A program made the translations under genes and the position numbers. A stretch of 64,000 bases of DNA from the NCBI RefSeq assembly GCF_002532045.1, contig NZ_NWTG01000001.1, forward strand, positions 558,001 through 622,000. The letters run 5' to 3'. Shown here piece after piece: positions 1-8,077 of this stretch. The notes under the pieces are model-generated. The model searched no databases, had not been told where the DNA came from, and saw nothing but the letters and a program-made list of their open reading frames with translations. This stretch comes from Bradyrhizobium sp. C9 (GTDB lineage Bacteria; Pseudomonadota; Alphaproteobacteria; Rhizobiales; Xanthobacteraceae). Numbering within the stretch: the stretch's first letter is position 1; each line of letters opens with the position of its first letter.

Positions 1-467
1 GTCCCGCGTTTCGCGCCGCCGACCAATCCTCCAATCGACGAGCAGTTGACGATGGCGCCGCTGCCTTGCCTCAGCATCTGGCGCAGCTCGAACCGCATGC
101 AGCTCCAGACGCCGCGGAGATTGACACCCATGACGCGGTCAAAATCCTCGCGGGTCGCCTCCGCGGCTTCCGCGACCACGTTCTGAACGCCGGCGTTGTT
201 GTAGGCGGCATCGAGCCGACCGAAGGTCGCGACGGTGCGCTCCACCATCGCTTCGACCTCCGCATCGTCGGCGACGTCGCATCGGATGGCGAGAGTCTTG
301 TGCCCCCGGGCGGATAGTTCCGCGGCGGCGGACGCCACCGCCATTTTGTTGGTATCGGCCAGCACCACCGCTGCGCCTGCCTCCGCAAAGGCCTTCGCCG
401 CCGCAAGGCCGAGCCCTGATCCCGCGCCGGTGACGAGGGCAACCTGGTTGTCGAACGATATGTTCAC
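1..467 (-). CDS. SDR-family dehydrogenase, C-terminus beyond the window
   Basis: Partial short-chain dehydrogenase/reductase; 155 codons are visible and the reading frame is still open at the left edge. The protein begins at a GTG (465-467) with MNISFDNQVALVTGAGSG. The Rossmann TGxxxGxG cofactor motif (TGAGSGLG, about residues 12-19), the NNAG motif and the catalytic-serine segment NCSSIGG are all visible; the YxxxK pair should lie just outside the window. It starts 17 bp after the stop of the upstream decarboxylase-like gene, so the two are probably one operon. The family is NAD(P)-dependent and cytoplasmic; the substrate cannot be read from the sequence. No ATG occurs near the motif start, so GTG is the best choice. 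Confidence 0.85.
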   Translation of the reverse strand, partial: MNISFDNQVALVTGAGSGLGLAAAKAFAEAGAAVVLADTNKMAVASAAAELSARGHKTLAIRCDVADDAEVEAMVERTVATFGRLDAAYNNAGVQNVVAEAAEATREDFDRVMGVNLRGVWSCMRFELRQMLRQGSGAIVNCSSIGGLVGGAKRG

Positions 468-484
468 GACGCGTGCCTTTGGCC

Positions 485-1270
485 TCAGTGGGGACGTTTT
501 GCGAAGACGTCTTTCGCGACGGGCATCGCCGAGAACACGTTCGGCCAGCCGACATAGAACGCAAGTTGCGTGATCGCCTCCGAAGCCTCGGTCTGGGTCA
601 GGCCGTTATCCATCGCCCGGTTGAGGTGCGGCGTCAGCTGCGCTGTCTGCCCGTTGGCAATCAAGGCGCTGACGGTCACCAGGCTGCGATCCCTCGGTGC
701 GAGATCCGGTCGTAGCCACAGATCACGGAACAACACGTCGGTGGTGTATTGCACGATCCCCGGAAACGTCGAGCCGAACTGCTCCTCGACGGATGCGGCA
801 CGTTGGGCCTCGGCCGCTTCGTTGATCGGCAGCAGCGTCACGGCGACAGCGGGCAGCTCTTCGGCGCCGATGTTGCGGGAGGCAAAGACGTCCTTTGCGA
901 CAGCGACCGCCGACATCGCATTGGCCCAGCCGCCATAGAAGGCGAGGTGGGTGATGATCTCCGAGATTTCGCGTGGCTTGACGCCATTATCGAGCGCCAA
1001 ATTGAGATGATACGGCAGCTCGATGGTCTGGTTGCGCGCGATCAACGCCGCCAGCGTGACAATGCTGCGGTCACGCGGCGCGAGCCCGGGACGTTTCCAG
1101 GCATCACCGAGAAGGCGGTTGTGGGTGTAGGCGTCGAGCGCGGGCGCGACGTTGCGCAATTCGTCAGAGGTCAGCATTGGCTTCGATCCGGTCATCGCGG
1201 TCTCCGTTGTGGTCGCCGGCGCCGTCACCGCCAGCGACAGCAATGCGACAGCGGCGATGTAAGGCTTCAC
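485..1270 (-). CDS. Secreted carboxymuconolactone decarboxylase-family protein, two CMD domains
   Basis: A 261-residue protein with two tandem CMD/AhpD-like repeats. Compare PGLAPRDRSIVTLAALIA (about residues 61-78) with PDLAPRDRSLVTVSALIA in the second half, each followed by a conserved xHLNxAxDNG helix. The N-terminus (MKPYIAAVALLSLAVTAPA) looks like a signal peptide, suggesting a periplasmic protein, which is unusual for the decarboxylase proper. The GTG start at 1270 is supported by AGGAGG six bases upstream. The CxxC pair of AhpD peroxidases is absent, so an AhpD-type disulfide reductase is unlikely; gamma-carboxymuconolactone decarboxylase-like or a related lactone or redox role is possible. 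It is the first gene of the pair with the SDR downstream. Confidence 0.8.
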   Translation of the reverse strand: MKPYIAAVALLSLAVTAPATTTETAMTGSKPMLTSDELRNVAPALDAYTHNRLLGDAWKRPGLAPRDRSIVTLAALIARNQTIELPYHLNLALDNGVKPREISEIITHLAFYGGWANAMSAVAVAKDVFASRNIGAEELPAVAVTLLPINEAAEAQRAASVEEQFGSTFPGIVQYTTDVLFRDLWLRPDLAPRDRSLVTVSALIANGQTAQLTPHLNRAMDNGLTQTEASEAITQLAFYVGWPNVFSAMPVAKDVFAKRPH

Positions 1271-1779
1271 GGGGAACCTCCTGTGATGGACATCCCGGGC
1301 ATCGATCCGCTCGGGCGCACCTACGGCGAAACGAGTTCCCGCCGTCGCGAGAGGAATTGTCCTGCGAGGCGATCGCTGTCCTGTCGGAGGCTGTTATATT
1401 GAACGGTCCGCCATGCGATTAGATGGTTGAATTCGTATAGACTTATGAAAATGGCTTATGAATTGCACGCGCCGTGCCCATGCCGTAGCGGTATCTGGCC
1501 GAACGCCGATCACTGAGTTGCCCGACGGCGCAAGCCCCCGCCGCAAAAATATTTCGCTTTATCCGAAGCGTAACTCAATGCTATAGATGCCCCGTCTCGC
1601 CCGATCGAGGGGCGCTCCGCGGTCGTCACGAACGTGGGTCGAGATGCGGTGGACGAGGAGTGCGCAGTTGACGAACGCGCATGAGGCGGACGGTGAAGTC
1701 GTGTGGTCCTGACGCCCTAGCGGCAGGTGTCTTTTCCAATTGCGCGGTACGCGTTGTGAAGACGGTGACAAGCAAGCCC

Positions 1780-1950
1780 AGTCTCGCCGGGGAGAGCACG
1801 AAGTAAGCCGTAACCCATCGCGCAGGGAAAGTCGGATTGCTCCGGTTACACCTGTGGTCCTACCCCCGTGCTTTCTACCTTTTGCACGGGGCCCATGGGT
1901 GCGATCGGCACCCGGCTTTCCCTGCGCCCTCTTCAAGAGAGAGGGCGAAA
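1780..1950. repeat. Structured dispersed repeat / candidate small RNA element
   Basis: Seen directly: a long-range stem pairs GCGCAGGGAAAGTCGG (1820-1835) with CCGGCTTTCCCTGCGC (1912-1927), 15 Watson-Crick pairs plus one U-G wobble. Inside it lie two hairpins: CCCGTGC/GCACGGG (1865-1871 with 1884-1890) and GGGTGC/GCACCC (1897-1902 with 1908-1913; its last two bases compete with the long stem). Immediately after is GCCCTCT/AGAGGGC (1926-1932 with 1940-1946). The 5' side carries TCTC/GAGA around 1782-1795. Such a layout suggests a folded RNA or a mobile palindromic element rather than protein coding. Strand and transcription are unknown. Confidence 0.55.
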
Positions 1951-2025
1951 CGCAAACCAAAACTCGGACGATTTCATGTCGCGAGAATGCTGATATTTGA
2001 CTCAGCGGTCGTACAACACATTCGC

Positions 2026-2148
2026 CGTCGTCGCTGCGAAAGCAGGGACCCATGACCACAAATGGTCATTGTTGAACAGCGCCGGAACGACAAGCCCCCT
2101 TCACAACATCCGCCGCGGCGTATGGGTCCCGGCCTTTGCCGGGACGAC
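2026..2148. repeat. Type-A palindromic intergenic repeat, copy 1
   Basis: The left arm CGTCGTCGCTGCGAAAGCAGGG reads as a decayed GTCGTCCCGGCGAAGGCCGGG. The right arm is the intact TATGGGTCCCGGCC..GCCGGGACGAC ending at 2148. The arms are in inverted orientation around a variable centre. The same unit recurs at 6857, 13241, 17606, 23761 and, as half a unit, at 41392. Confidence 0.75.
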
Positions 2149-2188
2149 AGCGAGGTGTTGGTGCCAGCGGAGCTCTCAACCAACGCCC

Positions 2189-2650
2189 TCACACCGGCAA
2201 CGCCGTCGAATACTTCACCTGGCTCAGCGCAAAGCTCGACTCGATCGAGGCGATGCCGTCGAGACGGGTCAGCTTGTTCTTCAGGAACGCTTCATAGGAG
2301 GAGAGGTCGGCGGCGACGACGCGCAAGAGATAGTCGCGGTTGCCGGTCATCAGATAGCACTCGAGCACCTCGTCCCATTTCGAGATCGCGCGCGCGAAGC
2401 GGTTGAGGTCTTCCTCCTTCTGGCGCGCCAGCTTGATCGAGATGAAGACCGAGACATGCAGCCCGAGCGATTTCTGGTCGACGGTCGCGATGTAGCGAGA
2501 GATGACGCCGCGCTCCTCGAGCAGTTTGACCCGGCGGTGGCAGGGCGACACCGACAGCCCGACCCTGTCGGCGAGCTCCTGCATGGTCATGCGGCTGTCG
2601 GTCTGGAGCAGGGACAGGATCTTGCGGTCGATGGTGTCGAGGGCTGGCAT
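2189..2650 (-). CDS. Lrp/AsnC-family transcriptional regulator
   Basis: A 153-residue protein starting MPALDTIDRKILSLLQ, the canonical Lrp N-terminus, with a winged HTH (about residues 5-60, containing LADRVGLSVSPCHRRVKLLEE) and a C-terminal RAM/AsnC ligand-binding domain (YLMTGNRDYLLRVVA region). Length is typical of Lrp/AsnC. The frame is open further upstream, but the conserved domain starts at the ATG at 2650. It is divergent from the AceE-like dehydrogenase with 142 bp between starts, and an inverted repeat in that gap is a likely target. Lrp-type regulators next to 2-oxoacid or amino-acid catabolic genes usually sense the amino acid; regulation of its neighbour is inference. Confidence 0.93.
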   Translation of the reverse strand: MPALDTIDRKILSLLQTDSRMTMQELADRVGLSVSPCHRRVKLLEERGVISRYIATVDQKSLGLHVSVFISIKLARQKEEDLNRFARAISKWDEVLECYLMTGNRDYLLRVVAADLSSYEAFLKNKLTRLDGIASIESSFALSQVKYSTALPV

Positions 2651-2681
2651 TGGGATGAACTCGCAGGTGAGGGCCGGATCG

Positions 2682-2696
2682 TGGGAATTTATCCCA
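2682..2696. promoter_or_regulatory. Candidate Lrp operator, TGGGA-N5-TCCCA
   Basis: TGGGA(ATTTA)TCCCA is a perfect inverted repeat with an A/T centre, the usual geometry of Lrp/AsnC sites. An extra TGGGA half-site lies at 2651-2655. It sits between the divergent regulator start (2650) and the dehydrogenase start (2793). Confidence 0.5.
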
Positions 2697-2792
2697 ATTT
2701 TTCCTGTGCTGTCGCGTGGAATTGAGATTTTCGGCGGCTGCGGCGGCAGTAACATCGGAGATATCGCCCGCAGCATTGCCAGGAACACCGAC

Positions 2793-5159
2793 ATGGGACT
2801 TGCGCCTGAACGCCTCGAGATGCTGTCTGCCCTGGCCCGCAAGGTGCTGTGGCTGTCGTCGTGGACCATCCATCACGCCAACCATGTGCGGCCCTCCACC
2901 GATGGGCTGAAAGTCGGCGGCCATCAGGCCTCTTCGGCCTCGCTCGCCAACATCATGTCGGCGCTTTATTTCTCGGTGCTGCGTCCGCAGGACCGCGTCG
3001 CGGTGAAGCCGCATGCGAGCCCGGTGTTCCATGCGATCCAGTATCTGTTCGGCCACCAGACCCGCGACAAGCTGGAGAATTTCCGCGGCTACAAGGGCGC
3101 GCAGTCCTATCCGTCGCGCACCAAGGACACCGACGACGTCGACTTCTCCACCGGCTCGGTCGGGCTCGGCGTGGCGCAGACGCTGTTCGCCTCGCTGGTG
3201 CAGGACTACGTCAAGGCGCATGGCTGGATGGGCGACCGGCCCGAGGGCCGCATGATCGCGCTGGTCGGCGACGCCGAGATGGACGAGGGCAACATCTTCG
3301 AGGCGCTGCTCGAGGGCTGGAAGCACGGCCTGCGCAACACCTGGTGGGTGGTCGACTACAACAGGCAGTCGCTCGACGCGGTGGTGCGCGAGGGGCTGTG
3401 GGCCAAGTTCGAGACCATGTTCCGCAATTTCGGCTGGGACGTGGTGATCGTGAAATACGGCAAGCTGATGCTCGAGGCGTTCGCCGAGCCCGGCGGCGAG
3501 GCGTTGCGGCGCTGGATCGACAATTGCCCGAACCAGATGTACGCGGCGCTCTGCTTCCAGGGGGGTGCTGCGTTCCGTAAGCATCTGCGCGACGATATCG
3601 GCGACCAGGGCGACGTGTCGGCGCTGATCGAGCGCCGCAGCGACGACGAATTGCTGGCGCTGATGTCGAACCTCGGCGGCCACGACATGGCGAGCATGAT
3701 CGAGGCCTTCGAGGCGATCGATCACGACCGTCCGGTCTGCTTCATCGCCTACACGATCAAGGGCGTCGGCCTGCCGATGCAGGGCCACAAGGACAACCAC
3801 GCCGGCCTGATGACGGTGGCACAGATGGAGAAGTGGCGCACGGTGCAGAACATCCGTGCCGGCCACGAGTGGGACAAGTTCGAGGGCCTGTCGCAAGAGC
3901 CCGCGAAGCTCGAGGCGTTCCTTGCCGAGGCGCCGTTCAACCGCGAAGGACGCCGCCGGCTCTCGGCGCCCGTCATCGATGTTCCGGAGCGACTGGCGTT
4001 CAAGGCGTCCGCGCAGATGTCGACGCAGCAGGGCTTTGGCCTCGTGCTGCATGAGCTGGCGCGCGGCGACAGCGAGCTTGCGTCGCGCATCGTCACCGTT
4101 TCGCCCGACGTCACGGTGTCGACCAACCTCGGCGCCTGGGTCAATCGCCGCGGCCTGTTCGCGAAGGCGGAGAACCACGACCTGTTCCGGCAGGAGAAGA
4201 TCCCGTCAGCCTACACCTGGGAATATTCGCCGAAGGGCCAGCACCTCGAACTCGGCATCGCCGAGATGAACCTGTTCATCATGCTGTCGGCGCTCGGCCT
4301 GTCGCAGCAGATCAACGGCGCGCGGCTGCTGCCGGTCGGCACGCTGTACGATCCCTTCATCGAGCGCGGCCTCGATGCGTTGAACTATGCCTGCTACCAG
4401 GATGCCCGCTTCATGGTGGCGGCAACGCCCTCGGGCATCTCGCTGGCGCCGGAAGGCGGCGCGCATCAGTCGATCAAGACGCCGTTGATCGGGATCGGAC
4501 AGGACGGGCTCGCCTCATTCGATCCGGCCTTCGTCGATGAACTTGCCGTGATCATGGGCTGGGGCTTCGGCCACATGCAGCACGAGGGTGCCGAGGGCGG
4601 TTCGGTTTACTTGCGACTCTCGACCCGGACGCTGGAGCAGCCGCAACGTATCATGACGCCGGACCTGCAGCGCGACATCACCGATGGCGCCTACTGGATG
4701 CGCAAGCCTGGCCCGAACTGCGACATCGTCATTGCGTATACCGGCACCGTCGCACCGGAGGCGATCGAGGCGGTCGGCCTGATCGGCGAGAGCCACCGCG
4801 ATGTCGGTCTCCTGGCGGTAACCTCGGCCGATCGGCTCTATGCGGGTTGGTCCGCCGCACGGAATTTGCGCCGCGACCGCCGTGGCACGCAGCATTTGAG
4901 TCATATCGAGCGCATGCTGGCGCCGCTCGGCCGCGACTGCGGCATCGTGACCGTGATCGACGGCCATCCGGCCTCGCTCGGCTGGCTCGGCAGCGTGCGC
5001 GGCCACCGGGTCGAGGCGCTCGGTGTCGAGCATTTCGGCCAGACCGGGACGATCGGCGACCTCTACCGGCACTACGGCATCGACGCCAACGCCATCATCG
5101 ACGCGGCGGAAAGCGTGTCGGTCGGCGCCCCGGTGCGGCATCGCAAGATGGCGGTGTGA
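2793..5159 (+). CDS. AceE/MdeB-like 2-oxoacid dehydrogenase E1 (transketolase-type, TPP-dependent)
   Basis: A 788-residue homodimeric-type E1. Landmarks: HHANHVRPSTDGLKVGGHQASSAS (residues 27-50, the AceE-like substrate/TPP entry segment, quoted in part), the diphosphate-binding motif GDAEMDEGN (159-167) with a downstream NRQSLD segment, and a transketolase-like pyrimidine domain in the second half (ELGIAEMNLF, where Glu should activate TPP). It is shorter than E. coli AceE (about 887 residues). The ATG at 2793 begins the conserved region; an in-frame extension further upstream lacks support. The family decarboxylates pyruvate or other 2-oxoacids and needs E2/E3, which are not nearby. In Pseudomonas putida an Lrp-type regulator (mdeR) is paired with a related E1 (mdeB, alpha-ketobutyrate dehydrogenase), a tempting parallel, but no methionine gamma-lyase gene is present here. 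Confidence 0.82.
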   Translation: MGLAPERLEMLSALARKVLWLSSWTIHHANHVRPSTDGLKVGGHQASSASLANIMSALYFSVLRPQDRVAVKPHASPVFHAIQYLFGHQTRDKLENFRGYKGAQSYPSRTKDTDDVDFSTGSVGLGVAQTLFASLVQDYVKAHGWMGDRPEGRMIALVGDAEMDEGNIFEALLEGWKHGLRNTWWVVDYNRQSLDAVVREGLWAKFETMFRNFGWDVVIVKYGKLMLEAFAEPGGEALRRWIDNCPNQMYAALCFQGGAAFRKHLRDDIGDQGDVSALIERRSDDELLALMSNLGGHDMASMIEAFEAIDHDRPVCFIAYTIKGVGLPMQGHKDNHAGLMTVAQMEKWRTVQNIRAGHEWDKFEGLSQEPAKLEAFLAEAPFNREGRRRLSAPVIDVPERLAFKASAQMSTQQGFGLVLHELARGDSELASRIVTVSPDVTVSTNLGAWVNRRGLFAKAENHDLFRQEKIPSAYTWEYSPKGQHLELGIAEMNLFIMLSALGLSQQINGARLLPVGTLYDPFIERGLDALNYACYQDARFMVAATPSGISLAPEGGAHQSIKTPLIGIGQDGLASFDPAFVDELAVIMGWGFGHMQHEGAEGGSVYLRLSTRTLEQPQRIMTPDLQRDITDGAYWMRKPGPNCDIVIAYTGTVAPEAIEAVGLIGESHRDVGLLAVTSADRLYAGWSAARNLRRDRRGTQHLSHIERMLAPLGRDCGIVTVIDGHPASLGWLGSVRGHRVEALGVEHFGQTGTIGDLYRHYGIDANAIIDAAESVSVGAPVRHRKMAV

Positions 5160-5174
5160 GGCGATCGACGAGGG

Positions 5175-5199
5175 ACCGGTGGCACGCCTTGCCACCGGT
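5175..5199 (+). terminator. Hairpin after the dehydrogenase gene
   Basis: A perfect 10-bp stem ACCGGTGGCA / TGCCACCGGT with a 5-base loop lies 15 bp after the stop codon. There is no T-run, so it may be a weak terminator or an mRNA-end stabiliser. Confidence 0.5.
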
Positions 5200-5341
5200 G
5201 CGGCAGCGACATTATATGCCGTGGGCGTGCACGAGCCGCGCCCCGCATATGGCGGGTTCAATTCGCCCTGCTTTCGTGCAAGGATGCCTGCCGAACGCTT
5301 TCCGTTCCCCTTATCCATACGCCCCCTACAAGAGGTTTCCG

Positions 5342-6775
5342 ATGGTCAATCGCATGCAATTCTACATCGACGGCGCCTGGGTCGATCCGGTCGTCAAAGG
5401 CAAGTCCACCCCCGTCGTCAATCCGGCGACTGAAGAAGCGATGTATGAGATTGCGCTCGGCTCCAAGGCCGACGTCGACAAGGCAGTCGCTGCCGCCAAG
5501 CGCGCCTTCGAGACCTATTCCAAGACCAGCCGCGAGGAGCGCATCGCGCTGCTCACCAAGATCGTCGAGGTCTACAAGGGCCGCATGAAGGAGATCGGCG
5601 CCGCCGTCTCCGACGAGATGGGCGCTCCGCTGCCGATGGCCGAGAAGCTGCAGGCCGGCGCCGGCCTCGGCCACCTCATGAACACCCTCGAAGTGCTCAA
5701 GAAGTACGAGTTCGAGGAGACCATGGGCACCGCCGTGATCGTGCGCGAGCCGGTCGGCGTCGTCGGCATGATCACGCCCTGGAACTGGCCGCTGAACCAG
5801 ATCGCCTGCAAGGTCGCGCCCGCGCTCGCCGCCGGCTGCACCATGATCCTGAAGCCGTCGGAGTTCACCCCGACCTCGGCGCTGATCTTCGCGGAAATCC
5901 TCCATGAAGCCGGCGTGCCGAAGGGCGTGTTCAACCTCCTCAACGGCCTCGGCCCGGAGGTGGGTGCCGCGATGAGCGAGCATCCGGACATCGACATGAT
6001 CTCGTTCACCGGCTCGACCCGCGCCGGCGTCGACGTCGCCAAGCGTGCGGCGCCGACCGTGAAGCGCGTCAGCCAGGAGCTGGGCGGCAAGTCGCCGAAC
6101 GTGATCCTCGAGGGTGCCGACCTCACCAAGGCGGTGACCGGCGGCGTGATGCACATGTTCAACAACTCGGGCCAGTCCTGCAACGCGCCGTCGCGCATGA
6201 TCGTGCCGCTCTCCAAGATGAAGGAAGTGGCCGCGATCGCGAAGGGCGTCGCCGACAAGACCAAGGCCGGTGATCCGCGTGCCGACGGCACCACGATCGG
6301 CCCCGTGGTCAACCGCGGCCAGTGGGACAAGATCCAGGCGCTGATCCAGAAGGGCATCGACGAGGGCGCAACGCTCGTCGCCGGTGGTCCGGGCCTGCCC
6401 GAGGGTGTCAACAAGGGCTTCTATGTCCGTCCAACCATCTTCGCCGACGTCACCAACGACATGACGATCGCCCGCGAGGAAATCTTCGGGCCGGTGCTGA
6501 CCATCCTCGGCGCCAAGGACGAGGCTGAGGCGGTGAAGATCGCCAACGACACGCCGTATGGTCTCGCCGGTTACGTCTCGGCCGACACCGTGGAAACCGC
6601 GCGCCGCGTCGGCCGCCAGATCCGCGCCGGCAACGTCAACCTGCAGGGCGTGCCGAACGAGCGCAGCGCGCCGTTCGGCGGCTACAAGCAGTCCGGCAAC
6701 GGTCGCGAGTGGGGTCGTTACGGTCTGGAAGAATATCTCGAGGCCAAGGCAGTCGCCGGCTACAACGCCGCGTAA
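5342..6775 (+). CDS. NAD(P)-dependent aldehyde dehydrogenase
   Basis: A 477-residue ALDH-superfamily enzyme beginning MVNRMQFYIDGAW. Conserved features in order: TPWNWPLNQ, FTGSTRAG cofactor loop, general-base Glu246 in QELGGKSPN, nucleophile Cys280 in GQSCNAP, and EEIFGPV near the C-terminus. It oxidises an aldehyde to the carboxylic acid in the cytoplasm; substrate unknown. An open frame extends further upstream but family length and an AGAGG-type ribosome site support the ATG at 5342. It lies 182 bp after the AceE-like gene in the same direction, so co-regulation is possible though a hairpin intervenes. A type-A repeat follows. Confidence 0.93.
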   Translation: MVNRMQFYIDGAWVDPVVKGKSTPVVNPATEEAMYEIALGSKADVDKAVAAAKRAFETYSKTSREERIALLTKIVEVYKGRMKEIGAAVSDEMGAPLPMAEKLQAGAGLGHLMNTLEVLKKYEFEETMGTAVIVREPVGVVGMITPWNWPLNQIACKVAPALAAGCTMILKPSEFTPTSALIFAEILHEAGVPKGVFNLLNGLGPEVGAAMSEHPDIDMISFTGSTRAGVDVAKRAAPTVKRVSQELGGKSPNVILEGADLTKAVTGGVMHMFNNSGQSCNAPSRMIVPLSKMKEVAAIAKGVADKTKAGDPRADGTTIGPVVNRGQWDKIQALIQKGIDEGATLVAGGPGLPEGVNKGFYVRPTIFADVTNDMTIAREEIFGPVLTILGAKDEAEAVKIANDTPYGLAGYVSADTVETARRVGRQIRAGNVNLQGVPNERSAPFGGYKQSGNGREWGRYGLEEYLEAKAVAGYNAA

Positions 6776-6856
6776 GCCGAGCCACGAGAGACACGATTTG
6801 GCGCCGGGGCGGATCACCGCTCCGGCGTCAGACGTTTTGGAAGGTAGAAGCTATTA

Positions 6857-6998
6857 TCGTCGTCCCGGCGAAGGCCGGGACCCATTACCACAGGCTTTCG
6901 TTTTGCGAAGATCGTGGCCCCAGCTCGCCGATCCAACATCCAACGGTGGTTATGGGCCCCGGCCCCCCGTGCGCAAGCGCGCACTCGGCCGGGACGAC
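6857..6998. repeat. Type-A palindromic intergenic repeat, copy 2
   Basis: Left arm TCGTCGTCCCGGCGAAGGCC and a right arm ending CCGGGACGAC face each other. The right arm carries an insertion CCCCGTGCGCAAGCGCGCAC that forms its own hairpin; the same longer-arm variant appears in the left arm of the copy at 13241. It separates the convergent aldehyde dehydrogenase and lactonase genes and may act as a bidirectional terminator. Confidence 0.8.
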
Positions 6999-7001
6999 AA
7001 G

Positions 7002-7964
7002 CTAACCGCCCAGCGCACCCTGTGTGTTGACGTAGAGCGCATAGATCGACTGGCTCGCCGCCATGAACAGGCGGTTGCGCTTCACGCCGCCGAAGCAGAG
7101 ATTGGCGCAGCGCTCCGGCAGCGCGACGCGGCCGATCATGACGCCGTCGGGCGCGAACACCACGACGCCGTCGAGCTCGGGATCGCCCATGCCCCAGCCG
7201 CACCACAGATTGCCGTCGATGTCGCAGCGCATGCCGTCAGGCGTGCCGCGACCGGCATCGATGAACACGCGCTTGTTTGAAATCGTCTTGCCGTCGGCGG
7301 AGACGTCATAGGCGAGGATCTTGCGGTTCGGCTCGCCGCGGGATTCCACGACGTAGAGGATATTCTCGTCCGGCGAGAAGCACAGCCCGTTCGGGCCGAG
7401 CACGCCCTCGGCGACGATGCTGGCCTTGCCGGTTTCAGGATCGAGCCGGTAGACGTTGGGCTCGATCTCCGGATCGGCCTTGTAGCCCTCGTAATTGCCG
7501 AGCAGGCCGAAGATCGGATCGGTGAACCAGATCGCGCCGTCGGATTTCACGACGACGTCGTTCGGCGAGTTCAGCCGCTTGCCGCCGAAGGAATCGATCA
7601 GCACCGTAATCGATCCGTCATATTCGGTGCGCACCACGCGGCGGCCGCCATGCTCGCAGGTGATCAGCCGGCCCTGGCGGTCGCGGGTGTTGCCGTTGGC
7701 GAAGTTCGACGGCTTGCGGAAGATGCTGACCGCGCCGGTCTCTTCCTCCCATTTGAGGATACGCTGGTTCGGGATGTCGCTGCACAACAGATAGCGGCCG
7801 TCGCCGAACCACACCGGGCCTTCGGCCCAGCGCAGGCCGGTGGCGATGCGCTCAACGGCGGAGAGTTTCAGCCAGTATTTCTCGAAGCGCGGGTCGAGCG
7901 CGTGGATCGCGGGATCGGGATAACAGGTCGCGGGACGCCAGCCGGCGGAATGAACATCGGACAT
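7002..7964 (-). CDS. SMP-30/gluconolactonase-family lactonase
   Basis: A 320-residue six-bladed beta-propeller of the SMP-30/LRE family. The family metal-ligand motifs are visible: Glu in RWAEGPVWFGD (about residue 45-55), Asn in LNSPNDVVVK, and Asp in CFSPDENILYVVES. The family hydrolyses sugar lactones using a divalent metal. It is divergent from a uronate-dehydrogenase-like gene, which would make an aldarolactone, so a sugar-acid lactonase role fits well. No signal peptide is evident, so it is probably cytoplasmic. ATG at 7964 is chosen because the domain starts shortly after; upstream in-frame sequence overlaps the neighbour's promoter. Confidence 0.88.
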   Translation of the reverse strand: MSDVHSAGWRPATCYPDPAIHALDPRFEKYWLKLSAVERIATGLRWAEGPVWFGDGRYLLCSDIPNQRILKWEEETGAVSIFRKPSNFANGNTRDRQGRLITCEHGGRRVVRTEYDGSITVLIDSFGGKRLNSPNDVVVKSDGAIWFTDPIFGLLGNYEGYKADPEIEPNVYRLDPETGKASIVAEGVLGPNGLCFSPDENILYVVESRGEPNRKILAYDVSADGKTISNKRVFIDAGRGTPDGMRCDIDGNLWCGWGMGDPELDGVVVFAPDGVMIGRVALPERCANLCFGGVKRNRLFMAASQSIYALYVNTQGALGG

Positions 7965-8077
7965 TTGCTGTTCTCGTTGTTGTGTTTCGATGGTGTTTCC
8001 TTGAGCGCATGGTTTGCTATCATTGTCGGCCTGCGACCGCAATTCGGCTGCAGCAAACCGGAAAGACGAGGGACGGC

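Larger units (their letters stand above)
1271..2188. other. Long intergenic region with dispersed repeats, no credible gene
   Basis: About 0.9 kb without a convincing gene. From 1400 to 1470 it is comparatively AT-rich and carries a CTTATGAA direct repeat (1442-1449 and 1455-1462), possibly regulatory for the leftward CMD gene. The part from about 1560 to 1960 resembles, from memory, a conserved dispersed Bradyrhizobium sequence; open frames through it have no homology-like domain pattern. It contains a strong secondary-structure block (1780-1950) and then a type-A palindromic repeat (2026-2148), both listed separately. Confidence 0.6.

Noticed and set aside
1559..2059. 166-codon minus-strand open frame
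   Set aside because: It runs through the structured dispersed repeat and half a type-A palindrome; composition is Arg/Ser/His-rich with no domain pattern, so it is an artefact of the repeat.
2502..2792. N-terminal extension of the AceE-like gene
   Set aside because: The extension overlaps the divergent lrp coding region and operator; conserved E1 sequence begins at the ATG at 2793.
2292..4178. 628-codon minus-strand open frame
   Set aside because: It is antisense to the AceE-like gene and lrp; its Arg/His/Asp-rich composition is the typical antisense shadow of a GC-rich gene.
5258..6817. 519-codon minus-strand open frame
   Set aside because: Antisense shadow of the aldehyde dehydrogenase gene, which shows all catalytic motifs on the other strand.
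8032..8037. ATTGTC half-site in the lactonase/uronate dehydrogenase promoter
   Set aside because: Only half of the TATTGNCAATA palindrome is present, so GntR control of this promoter is not supported.
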